DNA from: Clostridiales bacterium
Lineage (GTDB): Bacteria; Bacillota; Clostridia; Christensenellales; Aristaeellaceae
Assembly: GCA_024684375.1 (NCBI GenBank)
Contig: JAIKWZ010000063.1
Span: forward strand, 1-64,000
Reading direction: 5' to 3'
Length of the DNA: 64,000 bases
Of the stretch, positions 52,984 through 61,710 are shown in pieces. A program made the position numbers and the translations under genes. The notes under the pieces are model-generated. The model made no database searches. It saw only the letters and a program-made list of their open reading frames with translations, and had not been told where the DNA came from. Within the stretch, counting starts at the first letter, position 1. The number at the start of each line of letters is the position of its first letter.

Positions 52984-53730
52984 ATGAACAAGCTTTATGT
53001 AGTGGGCATCGGCCCCGGCAGTGCGGAGGACATGACGCTTCGGGCGACGAAAGCGCTGGAAAACGCTGACGTGATAGTGGGCTACCAGGTGTACAATGAC
53101 CTGGTCAGGCCCCTGTTTCCCGACAAGGAGTACCTTCAAACGCCCATGCGCCAGGAAACGCAGCGCTGCCAAATGGCCATAGACACGGCGCTGGCAGGGA
53201 AGATCACGGCGATGATCTGTTCCGGCGATGCGGGTGTGTACGGCATGGCGTCACTGGTGCTGGAATTAAGCGAAGGCATACGGGACATTGACGTGGAGAT
53301 AGTGCCCGGAGTGACCGCGGCGTTGAGTGGCGGAGCGCTGCTGGGGGCGCCGCTGGGCCACGATTTCGCGGTGATATCGCTGTCGGACGCGCTTACGCCA
53401 TGGGAGATGATAGAACAGAGGCTGCGCCTTTCCGCAAAGGCGGGGCTGTGCCTGGCAATATATAACCCCGCCAGCCACAAGCGCCCGGATTACCTTAAGC
53501 GCGCCTGTGAGATACTGCTGGAATACCTGCCGCCCGAGACTGCCTGCGGCGTGGCCGCGAACATAGGGCGGGAGAACGAGTTTTCCAAGACTATGACGCT
53601 GGAGGAACTGAAAAACTATCCCGCGGACATGTTCACCACCGTGTTCGTGGGTTCCGCGTCTACGCGCATAAGCGGCGAAAAGCTTATCACGCCCCGGGGC
53701 TACCGTTCTAAAGAGGATAAAGACGCATGA
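52984..53730 (+). CDS. cbiH: Precorrin-3B/cobalt-factor III C17-methyltransferase
   Basis: About 248 residues of the SAM-dependent tetrapyrrole methylase fold. YVVGIGPGSAEDMTLRA is the N-terminal signature, SGDAGVYGMASLVLE the SAM/substrate loop, and NPASHKRPDY with GRENEF are CbiH hallmarks. It contracts the ring at C17/C20 in the anaerobic route. Overlaps the next gene by 4 bp. Confidence 0.93.
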   Translation: MNKLYVVGIGPGSAEDMTLRATKALENADVIVGYQVYNDLVRPLFPDKEYLQTPMRQETQRCQMAIDTALAGKITAMICSGDAGVYGMASLVLELSEGIRDIDVEIVPGVTAALSGGALLGAPLGHDFAVISLSDALTPWEMIEQRLRLSAKAGLCLAIYNPASHKRPDYLKRACEILLEYLPPETACGVAANIGRENEFSKTMTLEELKNYPADMFTTVFVGSASTRISGEKLITPRGYRSKEDKDA

Positions 53731-54923
53731 ATAAGCTGTATGTGATAGGCGCGGGTCCGGGCAGCGCGGATATGCTGACGCCGGAAGCCCGTAGCGCGAT
53801 AAACGCCTCAGACCTGGTGTGGTGCGCGGAAAGGAACGATGCGCTGGTGCCGGAAACTAAACGACGCCCGCTTACGCCCTTCGGAACCGCCATGGACGAA
53901 ATGGCACAGGCGCTTGAACGGGGCGAAAACGCAGCCGCACTGCTTTCGGGGGATACGGGGCTTTACAGCCTGCTGCCTCTGCTCGTGAAGCACTTCGGCA
54001 AGGAAAACGTGCATGTGATCTGCGGCATAAGCAGCATGCAGGCGCTGTGCGCGAGGCTGGGTATCAACTGGCAGGACGCGAAGATAGTGTCCGCCCACGG
54101 CCGGGCGCTTTCCAAAAACGCGCTTTGCCATTTCTGCCGTACGAACCCTAAAACTATTGTGCTGCTGGACGGTGAAAACAACCCAAAATGGGTGCGGGAC
54201 ACGCTTTATGAAGGCGGTTTGGGCGAGCTTAAGCTGTATATAGGCGAAAAACTTAGCTACCCGGATGAGTACGCCGGCCCATACGAGGACAGGGCTTACG
54301 ACAGCCTTTCCGCAGCCGCGATACTTAACGACGCGCCGCAAGCTGACGTGAGGCAGAGCGGCCTTAACGACGATAGCTTCATCCGCGGCAAAACGCCCAT
54401 GACCAAAAGCGAGATACGCGCCCAGGTGATATCTAAGCTCGGGCTCGCGCCTGACAGCGTGGTGTGGGACGTGGGCGCGGGTACGGGCAGCGTGTCGGTG
54501 GAGTGCGCCCTAAAGTGCCCGCTTGGTGAGGTTTACGCTGTGGAACGGGACGCGGACGCGCTGGAACTGATCGGTCAAAACAGGGACAAGTTCCACGCGC
54601 TTAATATCAATATAATTCCGGGCAGCGCGCCAGAAGCGCTGGAAGGCCTGTCCGCGCCCACCCATGTGTTCCTGGGCGGCACGGGCGGAGAGACCGAAGA
54701 GATTTTGAAAAAACTTGAGGGTTTCGGCCGGCGTATCCGCGTGTGCGCCACGGCGGTCACCATGGAGAGCGCGCAGCTGTATATGAAACTGCTGTCCGGA
54801 TACGCCGATCTCTCAGCCGCGCAGATAGCCGTATCCCGGCTGGAAAAGGTCGGGCGTTACAATATGTTCAAAGCGCAGAACCCCGTATTCGTGTTCGCGG
54901 CGACGATGGAGGGCAAAGTATGA
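53727..54923 (+). CDS. cbiET: CbiE-CbiT fusion (cobalt-precorrin-7/6B methyltransferase-decarboxylase)
   Basis: About 398 residues. Residues 1-200 are the CbiE C5-methyltransferase (YVIGAGPGSADMLTPEA, LSGDTGLYSLLPLL). From ~215 comes CbiT, the C15-methyltransferase and C12-acetate decarboxylase (MTKSEIRAQVISKLGL, VWDVGAGTGSVSVECAL). Many Firmicutes have two genes; the fusion is as in CobL. Overlapping starts and stops on both sides. Confidence 0.93.
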   Translation: MNKLYVIGAGPGSADMLTPEARSAINASDLVWCAERNDALVPETKRRPLTPFGTAMDEMAQALERGENAAALLSGDTGLYSLLPLLVKHFGKENVHVICGISSMQALCARLGINWQDAKIVSAHGRALSKNALCHFCRTNPKTIVLLDGENNPKWVRDTLYEGGLGELKLYIGEKLSYPDEYAGPYEDRAYDSLSAAAILNDAPQADVRQSGLNDDSFIRGKTPMTKSEIRAQVISKLGLAPDSVVWDVGAGTGSVSVECALKCPLGEVYAVERDADALELIGQNRDKFHALNINIIPGSAPEALEGLSAPTHVFLGGTGGETEEILKKLEGFGRRIRVCATAVTMESAQLYMKLLSGYADLSAAQIAVSRLEKVGRYNMFKAQNPVFVFAATMEGKV

Positions 54924-55666
54924 TATACTTTATAGGTGCAGGCCCGGGGGCGGTGGACCTTATCACCGTAAGGGGCATGGAACTGTTAAAACGCGCGAAT
55001 CTGGTTATCTACGCGGGTTCGCTGGTCAACCCGGAACTGCTTTCTTACTGCGGTGAAAACTGCGAGAAGCTAAACAGCGCGTCCATGACTCTGGAAGAGG
55101 TCATAAAGGCGATGACTTCGTATCCGAAGGAAAGCGCGGTGGTGCGCCTGCATACGGGGGATCCTTCCATATACGGCGCCATCCGTGAGCAGATGGACGA
55201 ATTGGACCGCTTGGGGTATAATTATGAAGTGGTGCCCGGGGTGAGTTCCATGAACGCGGCAGCGGCGGTGCTCAAAGCCGAGTATACCCTGCCCGGCGTG
55301 AGCCAGACGCTGATAGTGAGCCGCATGGCGGGGAAAACGCCCGTGCCCGAGAAAGAGAATATCCGGTCCCTGGCATCCCACGGGGCGAGCATGGCGCTGT
55401 TTTTGAGCGTGAGCATGCTGAAAAAGCTGTGTGAAGAGCTGATCGAAGGCGGCTACGCGCCGGATACGCCTGCGGCGGTGGTGTATAAGGCGTCCTGGCC
55501 GGATCAGGAGATAGTCAGGGGCACGCTCGCGACCCTGCCTGAAAAGGCGGCGCATATCGGACGCACCGCGCTGGTGCTGGTGGGCGGTTTTATGGGCAGC
55601 GAGTATGAACGTTCCAAGCTGTACGATCCCGCGTTCTCTCATATGTTCCGGGAGGCAAGCAAATGA
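54920..55666 (+). CDS. cbiF: Cobalt-precorrin-4 C11-methyltransferase
   Basis: About 248 residues. ATG 54920 overlaps the previous stop as ATGA; a longer upstream frame is not credible. YFIGAGPGAVDLITVRG, VIYAGSLVNPELLSYC and RLHTGDPSIYGAIREQ are the CbiF signatures, and VVYKASWPDQ supports it. Methylates C11 with SAM. Confidence 0.95.
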   Translation: MIYFIGAGPGAVDLITVRGMELLKRANLVIYAGSLVNPELLSYCGENCEKLNSASMTLEEVIKAMTSYPKESAVVRLHTGDPSIYGAIREQMDELDRLGYNYEVVPGVSSMNAAAAVLKAEYTLPGVSQTLIVSRMAGKTPVPEKENIRSLASHGASMALFLSVSMLKKLCEELIEGGYAPDTPAAVVYKASWPDQEIVRGTLATLPEKAAHIGRTALVLVGGFMGSEYERSKLYDPAFSHMFREASK

Positions 55667-56550
55667 TACTGCGGGCGATAGCGTTCACGGATAAAGGCCA
55701 AAGCTGGTCCGATACGCTGGGTATACCCGTGGACAGGGGAGTGCCCGTTAAGGAGTGGGCGAGAGCGCACTTTGAGGAAGCGGACGCGCTGCTGTTTATC
55801 GGTGCGGCAGGCATCGCCGTAAGGGCGATAGCGCCGCTGGTAAAGGACAAAACCACCGACCCGGCGGTAGTCGTGATGGACGAGGCGGGGCGCCACGTTA
55901 TACCCATTTTGTCAGGACACATAGGCGGGGCGAACGCGCTGGCAGAGCAGATCGCTTCGCTCACGGGAGCGGAAGCGGTGATAACCACCGCGACCGACGT
56001 GCGCGGAGTGCCCGCCATAGACAGTTGGGCGGTCAGCCGTGATATGGCCGTAGAGAACCCGAGCGCCATCATGGCGGTGTCTTCCCGGGCGCTGGCTGGA
56101 AAAACCGTAGGCGTCGCAATCACCGAAAGGGAGATAAAGCCGCCTTTTGACGTGACTTTATATCTGCGCCCCCGCACGCTGGCGCTGGGCGCGGGTTGCA
56201 GAAAGGGCGTGGACGCGGACGCGTTCGAGAAAAACGCTTTGGAATTCCTGCGCTCAAACGGCGTTTCGCTGCTGTCAGTAAAGGCACTGGCGAGCATAGA
56301 CATCAAGAAGGAAGAACCGGCGTTTACACGCTTTTGTGAGAAGTATCACCTGCCGCTTATGACCTACGACGCGCAGGCTCTAAAAGATGTGCCCGGCGTG
56401 TTCGCGCATTCGGACTACGTTGAAAAGACCGTGGGCGTGGACAACGTGTGCGAGCGGGCGGCGGTGAAAGCTTCTGAAGGCAAACTCCTGGTCGGGAAAA
56501 CCATTTTTGAAGGCATGACCTTCGCGCTGGCGGGAGACAAGGACACATGA
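55663..56550 (+). CDS. cbiG: Cobalt-precorrin-5A hydrolase
   Basis: About 295 residues. LLFIGAAGIAVRAIAPLVKD (N-terminal domain), PILSGHIGGANALAEQIA (central) and LALGAGCRKGVDAD with C-terminal lobe are the CbiG order. It opens the delta-lactone and releases acetaldehyde. ATGA overlaps at both ends. Confidence 0.95.
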   Translation: MILRAIAFTDKGQSWSDTLGIPVDRGVPVKEWARAHFEEADALLFIGAAGIAVRAIAPLVKDKTTDPAVVVMDEAGRHVIPILSGHIGGANALAEQIASLTGAEAVITTATDVRGVPAIDSWAVSRDMAVENPSAIMAVSSRALAGKTVGVAITEREIKPPFDVTLYLRPRTLALGAGCRKGVDADAFEKNALEFLRSNGVSLLSVKALASIDIKKEEPAFTRFCEKYHLPLMTYDAQALKDVPGVFAHSDYVEKTVGVDNVCERAAVKASEGKLLVGKTIFEGMTFALAGDKDT

Positions 56551-57590
56551 CGCCGCTCAGGGAAGGTTTTACCACAGGCTCCTGCGCGGCGGCATGCGCG
56601 CTGGCGTCCTGCCTGTGGCAGAGGGACGGCGAGTGCCCGGACAAAGTCGAGATAGTGGTGCCCGAAGGCCGTGTGTACGCGCCTTCTGTCCACGCTTTAT
56701 CTCAGTACAGGTGCGCCGTATATAAGGACTCGGGGGACGACCCGGACATCACAAACGGCTCCGAAGTCTGGGCGGAAGTACTGATCGGGCCCGCAAACGG
56801 TGATATAAGCTTTGCCGCGGGCGAAGGCGTGGGGACTATAACGCTTCCGGGCCTTAAACTGCCTGTTGGCGAAGCAGCGATAAACCCCGTGCCCAGGCAG
56901 ATGATAGCCGCGGCTGTGAGGAGCGTGTTCCCGCACAGCGCGGCGACGGTCACTGTGGGAATAGGCGGTGGGAGCGAGATCGCGAAAAAGACGTTCAATC
57001 CCCGCCTGGGCATAGAGGGAGGGTTGTCGATCCTCGGCACTACGGGTATCGTGCGTCCCATGAGCGAGGAAGCGCTCACCGACACTATACGCCTTGAAAT
57101 GAGCGTGCGCCGGGAAAACGGCGCCCAGACGCTTGGACTCGTGTTCGGAAGCCAGGGAGAAACGGCACTGAACAGGCTCATGCCCGGCTTAAGCTGCGTG
57201 CAGATAAGCAATTTTGTGGGTTTCGCCCTTGATACGGCCGCAGAACTCGGCTTTCACCGTGTCGTGCTCGCGGGGCAGCCCGGGAAGCTCGCCAAGGTTG
57301 CGGGCGGCTCAATGCAGACCCACAGCAAATACGGCGACGGGCGGCGCGAACCTGTTGCGGCCCATCTGGCACTTATGGGTGCTCCCAAAGATATTCTGGA
57401 AGCGGTCATGGCAAGCGTGACGCTTGACGGCATTATACCGCTCATACGCGAGACGGGATACGAGGAAGTGTGGAATGGGCTGTGCAAGGCCGCGTCGCTG
57501 TACTGTGAGGCGCGAGTCAAAGGCGCACTAAAGGTAGATACCATTATGCTGGACGGACAGGGCAATAAGCTTGGCACATTCGGGGAGTGA
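56547..57590 (+). CDS. cbiD: Cobalt-precorrin-5B C1-methyltransferase
   Basis: About 347 residues. LREGFTTGSCAAACALA is the CbiD start signature; INPVPRQMIAAAVRS and GGLSILGTTGIVRPMSEEAL follow. Unlike other methylases of the pathway it is not of the tetrapyrrole-methylase fold. Overlaps cbiG by 4 bp. Confidence 0.95.
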   Translation: MTPLREGFTTGSCAAACALASCLWQRDGECPDKVEIVVPEGRVYAPSVHALSQYRCAVYKDSGDDPDITNGSEVWAEVLIGPANGDISFAAGEGVGTITLPGLKLPVGEAAINPVPRQMIAAAVRSVFPHSAATVTVGIGGGSEIAKKTFNPRLGIEGGLSILGTTGIVRPMSEEALTDTIRLEMSVRRENGAQTLGLVFGSQGETALNRLMPGLSCVQISNFVGFALDTAAELGFHRVVLAGQPGKLAKVAGGSMQTHSKYGDGRREPVAAHLALMGAPKDILEAVMASVTLDGIIPLIRETGYEEVWNGLCKAASLYCEARVKGALKVDTIMLDGQGNKLGTFGE

Positions 57591-57596
57591 GCAAAC

Positions 57597-58121
57597 GTGA
57601 GCAAACTGCACGTATATACGGGAAACGGCAAGGGCAAGACCACGGCGGCCATGGGGCTGGCGCTCCGCTCTGCCGGGCACGGCAGCAAAGTGCTGGTGGC
57701 CCAGTTCATGAAAAAGGGCAATTCAGGGGAGCTTAAAGCGTTTGGGGTATTTGATAACGTGCGCGTGATGACCGCGAATCCCATAAAAGGCTTTACGTCG
57801 CGCCTGAGCCCGGAAGACAAATCGTCCGCCCGCGCCGATCAAACAGCGTTTGCCGAAGAGGTCGCTTCTCAGATCGGGCTTTGGCAGCCGGAAACGATTA
57901 TACTGGACGAGCTGGGCATCGCTCTGGCGCTGGGTATGGTGGACGAAGACAGCGCTGGAAAACTCATAGACAAGGCGCTTTCATCCGGCGAGACCGTGGT
58001 CACGGGGCGCGCGGTCCCGGAGTGGCTGATGGAAAAAGCCGATTATTTAAGCCGTATAACGGCTGAGAAACACCCTTATGCGACTGAAAAACTGCCTGCC
58101 AGGAAAGGGGTCGAATGGTAA
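57597..58121 (+). CDS. Cob(I)yrinic acid a,c-diamide adenosyltransferase (CobA/CobO type)
   Basis: About 174 residues. The P-loop GNGKGKTTAAMGLALRS near residue 10 and IILDELGIALALGMVDE are typical of CobA/CobO/BtuR. It transfers the adenosyl group from ATP to Co(I) corrinoids. GTG start, 6 bp after cbiD. Confidence 0.93.
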   Translation: MSKLHVYTGNGKGKTTAAMGLALRSAGHGSKVLVAQFMKKGNSGELKAFGVFDNVRVMTANPIKGFTSRLSPEDKSSARADQTAFAEEVASQIGLWQPETIILDELGIALALGMVDEDSAGKLIDKALSSGETVVTGRAVPEWLMEKADYLSRITAEKHPYATEKLPARKGVEW

Positions 58122-58122
58122 T

Positions 58123-58743
58123 ATGCTGCCAATGGACATCGAAGCCAGGAGCATGGAGATAATTGAATCCGAACTTAAGGTTGAGCTTGAAGAGGACATA
58201 AAGCCCATAGTCAAGCGGGTGATACACGCCACGGCGGATTTCTCATTCGCGGAGAATATGCGTTTCACCCCCGGGATAGTGGAATACATTCATAGTATGC
58301 TCAAAAACGGCGCGACGATAATTACCGATACGAATATGGCGCTGGCGGGCATAAACAAAAGCGCGCTTGGCAGGCTGGGAGCGAAAGCGCTGTGCTTCGT
58401 GGCGGACGATGACGTTGCGAAGGAAGCGAAGGCAAGGGGCGTGACCCGTTCCTTCGTGAGCATGGAGAAAGCGCTCGGCATAGACGGACCCAAACTGCTG
58501 GTGTGCGGAAACGCCCCCACTTTTCTGCTGTCGCTGCTGGAAATAGCGGAAGATACCGGCATGCCCGCGGACACGGCGGTGATAGGGGTGCCGGTGGGCT
58601 TCGTTAACGTGGTTGAAGCCAAGGAAAAGCTGTGGGCCAGCGACATTCCCTGCATCGCCGCCATGGGCCGCAGGGGCGGCAGCAACGTTGCGGCGGCGAT
58701 AGTGAACGCGCTCATGTACGGCATCGAGGGGGTGCGCTCTTGA
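58123..58743 (+). CDS. cbiC: Cobalt-precorrin-8 methylmutase
   Basis: About 206 residues. EARSMEIIESEL then KRVIHATADFSFAENM with the catalytic His, TDTNMALAGIN and VGFVNVVEAKEKLW are CbiC signatures. It moves a methyl group from C11 to C12. ATG 58123 is favoured, just after the previous stop; the frame extends further back without support. Confidence 0.94.
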   Translation: MLPMDIEARSMEIIESELKVELEEDIKPIVKRVIHATADFSFAENMRFTPGIVEYIHSMLKNGATIITDTNMALAGINKSALGRLGAKALCFVADDDVAKEAKARGVTRSFVSMEKALGIDGPKLLVCGNAPTFLLSLLEIAEDTGMPADTAVIGVPVGFVNVVEAKEKLWASDIPCIAAMGRRGGSNVAAAIVNALMYGIEGVRS

Positions 58744-60041
58744 GACTGCTCGTAGCGGGCACCGGGAGCGGCTGCGGCAAGACCACGGCTTCCATACTGC
58801 TTATGGCATGCCTAAAAAGGCGGGGGCTGGATGTCGCTCCTTATAAAGTGGGCCCGGACTATATCGACCCCGGCTTCCACAGGCGGGTGTGCGGCCGGGC
58901 GTCCTACAACCTGGATAGCTGGCTTATGGATGAGATCGAGATAAACCGCCTGCTCATGAATGACGCCGACATCTCTGTGATAGAGGGCGTGATGGGGTAT
59001 TATGACGGGCTGGACACGGCTCAGATGCGCTGCTCCACCTGGGAGCTGGCCCGCTTGACGCGCACGCCTGTGCTGCTTGTTGTTGACGCGTCCGGCGGCG
59101 CGGCCAGCGTGGCGGCGACGGTCAAGGGCTTTCAGACCCTGAAACCGAACAGCGGCATCAGTGGTGTGTTGGTCAACCGGGCGTCCGGGGAACGGCACTA
59201 CGACCTCATAAAACAGGCGGTAAAGGAGTACACCGGGCTGGATTGCGCTGGTTATCTCACCAAACAGGCCGCGATCGAGCTGCCGTCACGGCATCTGGGG
59301 CTCGTGACTGCCCGGGAAACGCCAGACCTGATGGACCGGATAAACGAGACCGCCGTCATGGCGGAACAGACGCTGGATCTGGATAAAGTGATCTCAATAG
59401 CGTCTGAGGCGCCCGTGATAGTGCCTGCGGAAGCGACACGGTGTCTTGCCAGGCGCGATGGTTTCCGCCTTGGCGTGGCGCTGGACGAGGCTTTCCACTT
59501 TTATTATGATGCGAACATTGAGGCGCTCAAAGACATGGGCATGGAGCTTGTGTTCTTCTCGCCTGTCAGGGATGCTTTTTTGCCTGAAAACCTGGACGGG
59601 CTGTATATAGGCGGAGGTTATCCCGAGGTCTACGCCGAACAGCTGGAGCAGAATGCCGGTATGCGCAAAAGCATCAAAACGGCGCTGGAAAACGGTCTGC
59701 GCTGTTACGGGGAATGCGGCGGGCTGATGTATCTGGGTGAAAGCATAGACGGCAGGGAAATGTGCGGCGTGCTGCCAATTTCCTGCAGGATGACCGGACG
59801 CCTGCAGCGTTTCGGCTACGTGACGGTGGAGGACAGAACAGGGCTTGTATTTCCCGCGCACGAGTTCCATCATGCCTTCGCGGAGCCGACAGGCGACGCC
59901 ATGTGCGCCTACAAGGTGATAAAAGCCTCCGCGCCGGACAAAAGCTGGGCGTGCGGATATGAAAAATACAACACTCTGGCGGCGTTCGCCCACGTGTATT
60001 TTGCCCACCGGTCTGACGTGATCGGGAGATTCTGGCCATGA
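58740..60041 (+). CDS. cbiA: Cobyrinic acid a,c-diamide synthase
   Basis: About 433 residues. TTG 58740 overlaps the cbiC stop (TTGA) and has GAGGGGG 6 bp upstream. P-loop AGTGSGCGKTTAS, then KVGPDYIDPGFH; the glutaminase half has GECGGLMYLG with nucleophile Cys 326 and AFAHVYFAH. Amidates side chains a and c with glutamine and ATP. Confidence 0.94.
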   Translation: MRLLVAGTGSGCGKTTASILLMACLKRRGLDVAPYKVGPDYIDPGFHRRVCGRASYNLDSWLMDEIEINRLLMNDADISVIEGVMGYYDGLDTAQMRCSTWELARLTRTPVLLVVDASGGAASVAATVKGFQTLKPNSGISGVLVNRASGERHYDLIKQAVKEYTGLDCAGYLTKQAAIELPSRHLGLVTARETPDLMDRINETAVMAEQTLDLDKVISIASEAPVIVPAEATRCLARRDGFRLGVALDEAFHFYYDANIEALKDMGMELVFFSPVRDAFLPENLDGLYIGGGYPEVYAEQLEQNAGMRKSIKTALENGLRCYGECGGLMYLGESIDGREMCGVLPISCRMTGRLQRFGYVTVEDRTGLVFPAHEFHHAFAEPTGDAMCAYKVIKASAPDKSWACGYEKYNTLAAFAHVYFAHRSDVIGRFWP

Positions 60042-61024
60042 AGCACGGCGGCAACGTGTGGCAGGGAGAAAGGCCTTCCGACTGGCTGGATTTTTCTGCC
60101 AACCTGCGCCCCGAAGGCATGCCCAAATGGGTGAATGACGCGCTTTGCCGTGCGGCGGAGGAAGCGCGGTATTATCCCGACCCGGCGATGAAAGCTGCAA
60201 GGCGTGGCTTGGCTGCCTACGCGGGGGTAAAGGAAAGCATGATACTGCCCACCGCGGGAGGGATAGAGGCGATAGACCTGGCGCTGTCGGTAAACCGGGG
60301 CAGGGTGCTTACGGACGCGCCGACTTTCGGCGAATATGCCCGGCGGGCGGAGGTGTGCGGCCGGGTATGCGTCCGAGCGGACAGCACGCAAGCCGAAGCG
60401 GGCGACACGCGGGTGATCTGCAATCCCAACAACCCAACCGGCGCCGCGCTGAACCGCGAAGAAATACTTGCTCAGCATAAAACGCTTGCGGAAAGCGGTG
60501 CAGAGGTGCTGGTGGACGAGGCGTTCATAGACTATTGCCCGGAAAACAGCGTGCGGAGCTGTGTGGCTCGTGGGCTTACGGTGGCGGGTTCGCTCACCAA
60601 GATACTATGCGTGCCGGGCGTGCGGCTTGGCTATATCTGCGCTGATGAAGTGACCGTGCTGCGCCTGAGCGAAAGGGCGCTGCCCTGGGGTCTTAACGCG
60701 TTCGCCGCGAAGATAGCCGCGGAGCTACCGGAGCATCTCGGTGAGATAAGGCGGGATGCGCTCACAAACGCGCGCCGGATGGAGGAGTTTGCCAAGATGC
60801 TTAGGAGCATCGGCGCGGATGTGGCGCCGTCAAAGGCGAATTTCCTGCTGTGCGACTTTGGGCGGGACATGACAGAAGCTGTCAAATACCTGCGAAGCAA
60901 AAAAATACTGGTCAGGGACTGCGCGTCCTTCGGCTTAAAGAACAGCTGCCTGCGCTTCGCGGTCAGGACCGGAGATGAAAACGGGTTGCTGGTGGAGGAA
61001 CTGAAAAAATGGCTGAAATCGTAG
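60038..61024 (+). CDS. cobD: Threonine-phosphate decarboxylase-like aminotransferase
   Basis: About 328 residues, a fold-type I PLP enzyme. LDFSANLRPEGMP at the start, CNPNNPTGAALNREEI and SLTKILCVPGVRLGY with PLP Lys 188 are typical of CobD, which makes the aminopropanol phosphate for the nucleotide loop. A HisC relative is excluded mainly by the operon context. Confidence 0.88.
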   Translation: MKHGGNVWQGERPSDWLDFSANLRPEGMPKWVNDALCRAAEEARYYPDPAMKAARRGLAAYAGVKESMILPTAGGIEAIDLALSVNRGRVLTDAPTFGEYARRAEVCGRVCVRADSTQAEAGDTRVICNPNNPTGAALNREEILAQHKTLAESGAEVLVDEAFIDYCPENSVRSCVARGLTVAGSLTKILCVPGVRLGYICADEVTVLRLSERALPWGLNAFAAKIAAELPEHLGEIRRDALTNARRMEEFAKMLRSIGADVAPSKANFLLCDFGRDMTEAVKYLRSKKILVRDCASFGLKNSCLRFAVRTGDENGLLVEELKKWLKS

Positions 61025-61707
61025 TTTTCGGCGGCACGGTGGAAGGCCGTGAAACGGCGGTGCGCCTGAAATACGCGGGCAAAAACGTAACTGTGAGCGT
61101 GACCAGCGAGTACGCCCGTGCTCTTTTGCCCCAAGATATCGACTGCCGTGTGGGCGCGCTTGACCGGGACGGTATGGCAGCGTTTCTCGCGGATGCAAGA
61201 CCGGATAAGGTCATCGACTGCACCCATCCATACGCGGTGCGCGCCACCGAAAACATAAAAGCGTGCTGCACAGACCTGAACATCCCATACGAGCGGGTGG
61301 AGCGCGCCCCCAGCGAAGGTGACTGGATAAACTACGTGGAGCACGTGGCGACCACCCAGCAGGCTGCCGAGGCGCTTGTCAGGACAGAGGGGAACATACT
61401 TCTGACCACGGGCAGCCATACGCTGAAAGAGTATGCGCAAGAAGTTGATGCCGCCCGCATCTGGGCGCGGATGCTGCCCAACATGGAGGCGCTCAGGCTC
61501 TGCGAAGAAGCGGGCATACCGCCCTCCCATATAATAGCCATGCAGGGGCCGTTTTCGCAGGCGTTCAATGCAGCGCTGTACGATCAACTGGACATAAAGG
61601 TCATGGTCAGCAAGGATTCCGGCGCACAGGGCGGCGTGGCGGAAAAAGTCATTCCCGCTTTGGAAAGGGACATCCACGTTATACTTATAGACAGGCCAAA
61701 GGAGTAA
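61009..61707 (+). CDS. cbiJ: Cobalt-precorrin-6A reductase
   Basis: About 232 residues. EIVVFGGTVEGRETAVRL at the start (nucleotide-binding), VIDCTHPYAVRATENI and LLTTGSHTLKEY are CbiJ/CobK signatures. It reduces the macrocycle with NAD(P)H. Overlaps cobD by 16 bp. Confidence 0.93.
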   Translation: MAEIVVFGGTVEGRETAVRLKYAGKNVTVSVTSEYARALLPQDIDCRVGALDRDGMAAFLADARPDKVIDCTHPYAVRATENIKACCTDLNIPYERVERAPSEGDWINYVEHVATTQQAAEALVRTEGNILLTTGSHTLKEYAQEVDAARIWARMLPNMEALRLCEEAGIPPSHIIAMQGPFSQAFNAALYDQLDIKVMVSKDSGAQGGVAEKVIPALERDIHVILIDRPKE

Positions 61708-61710
61708 TAT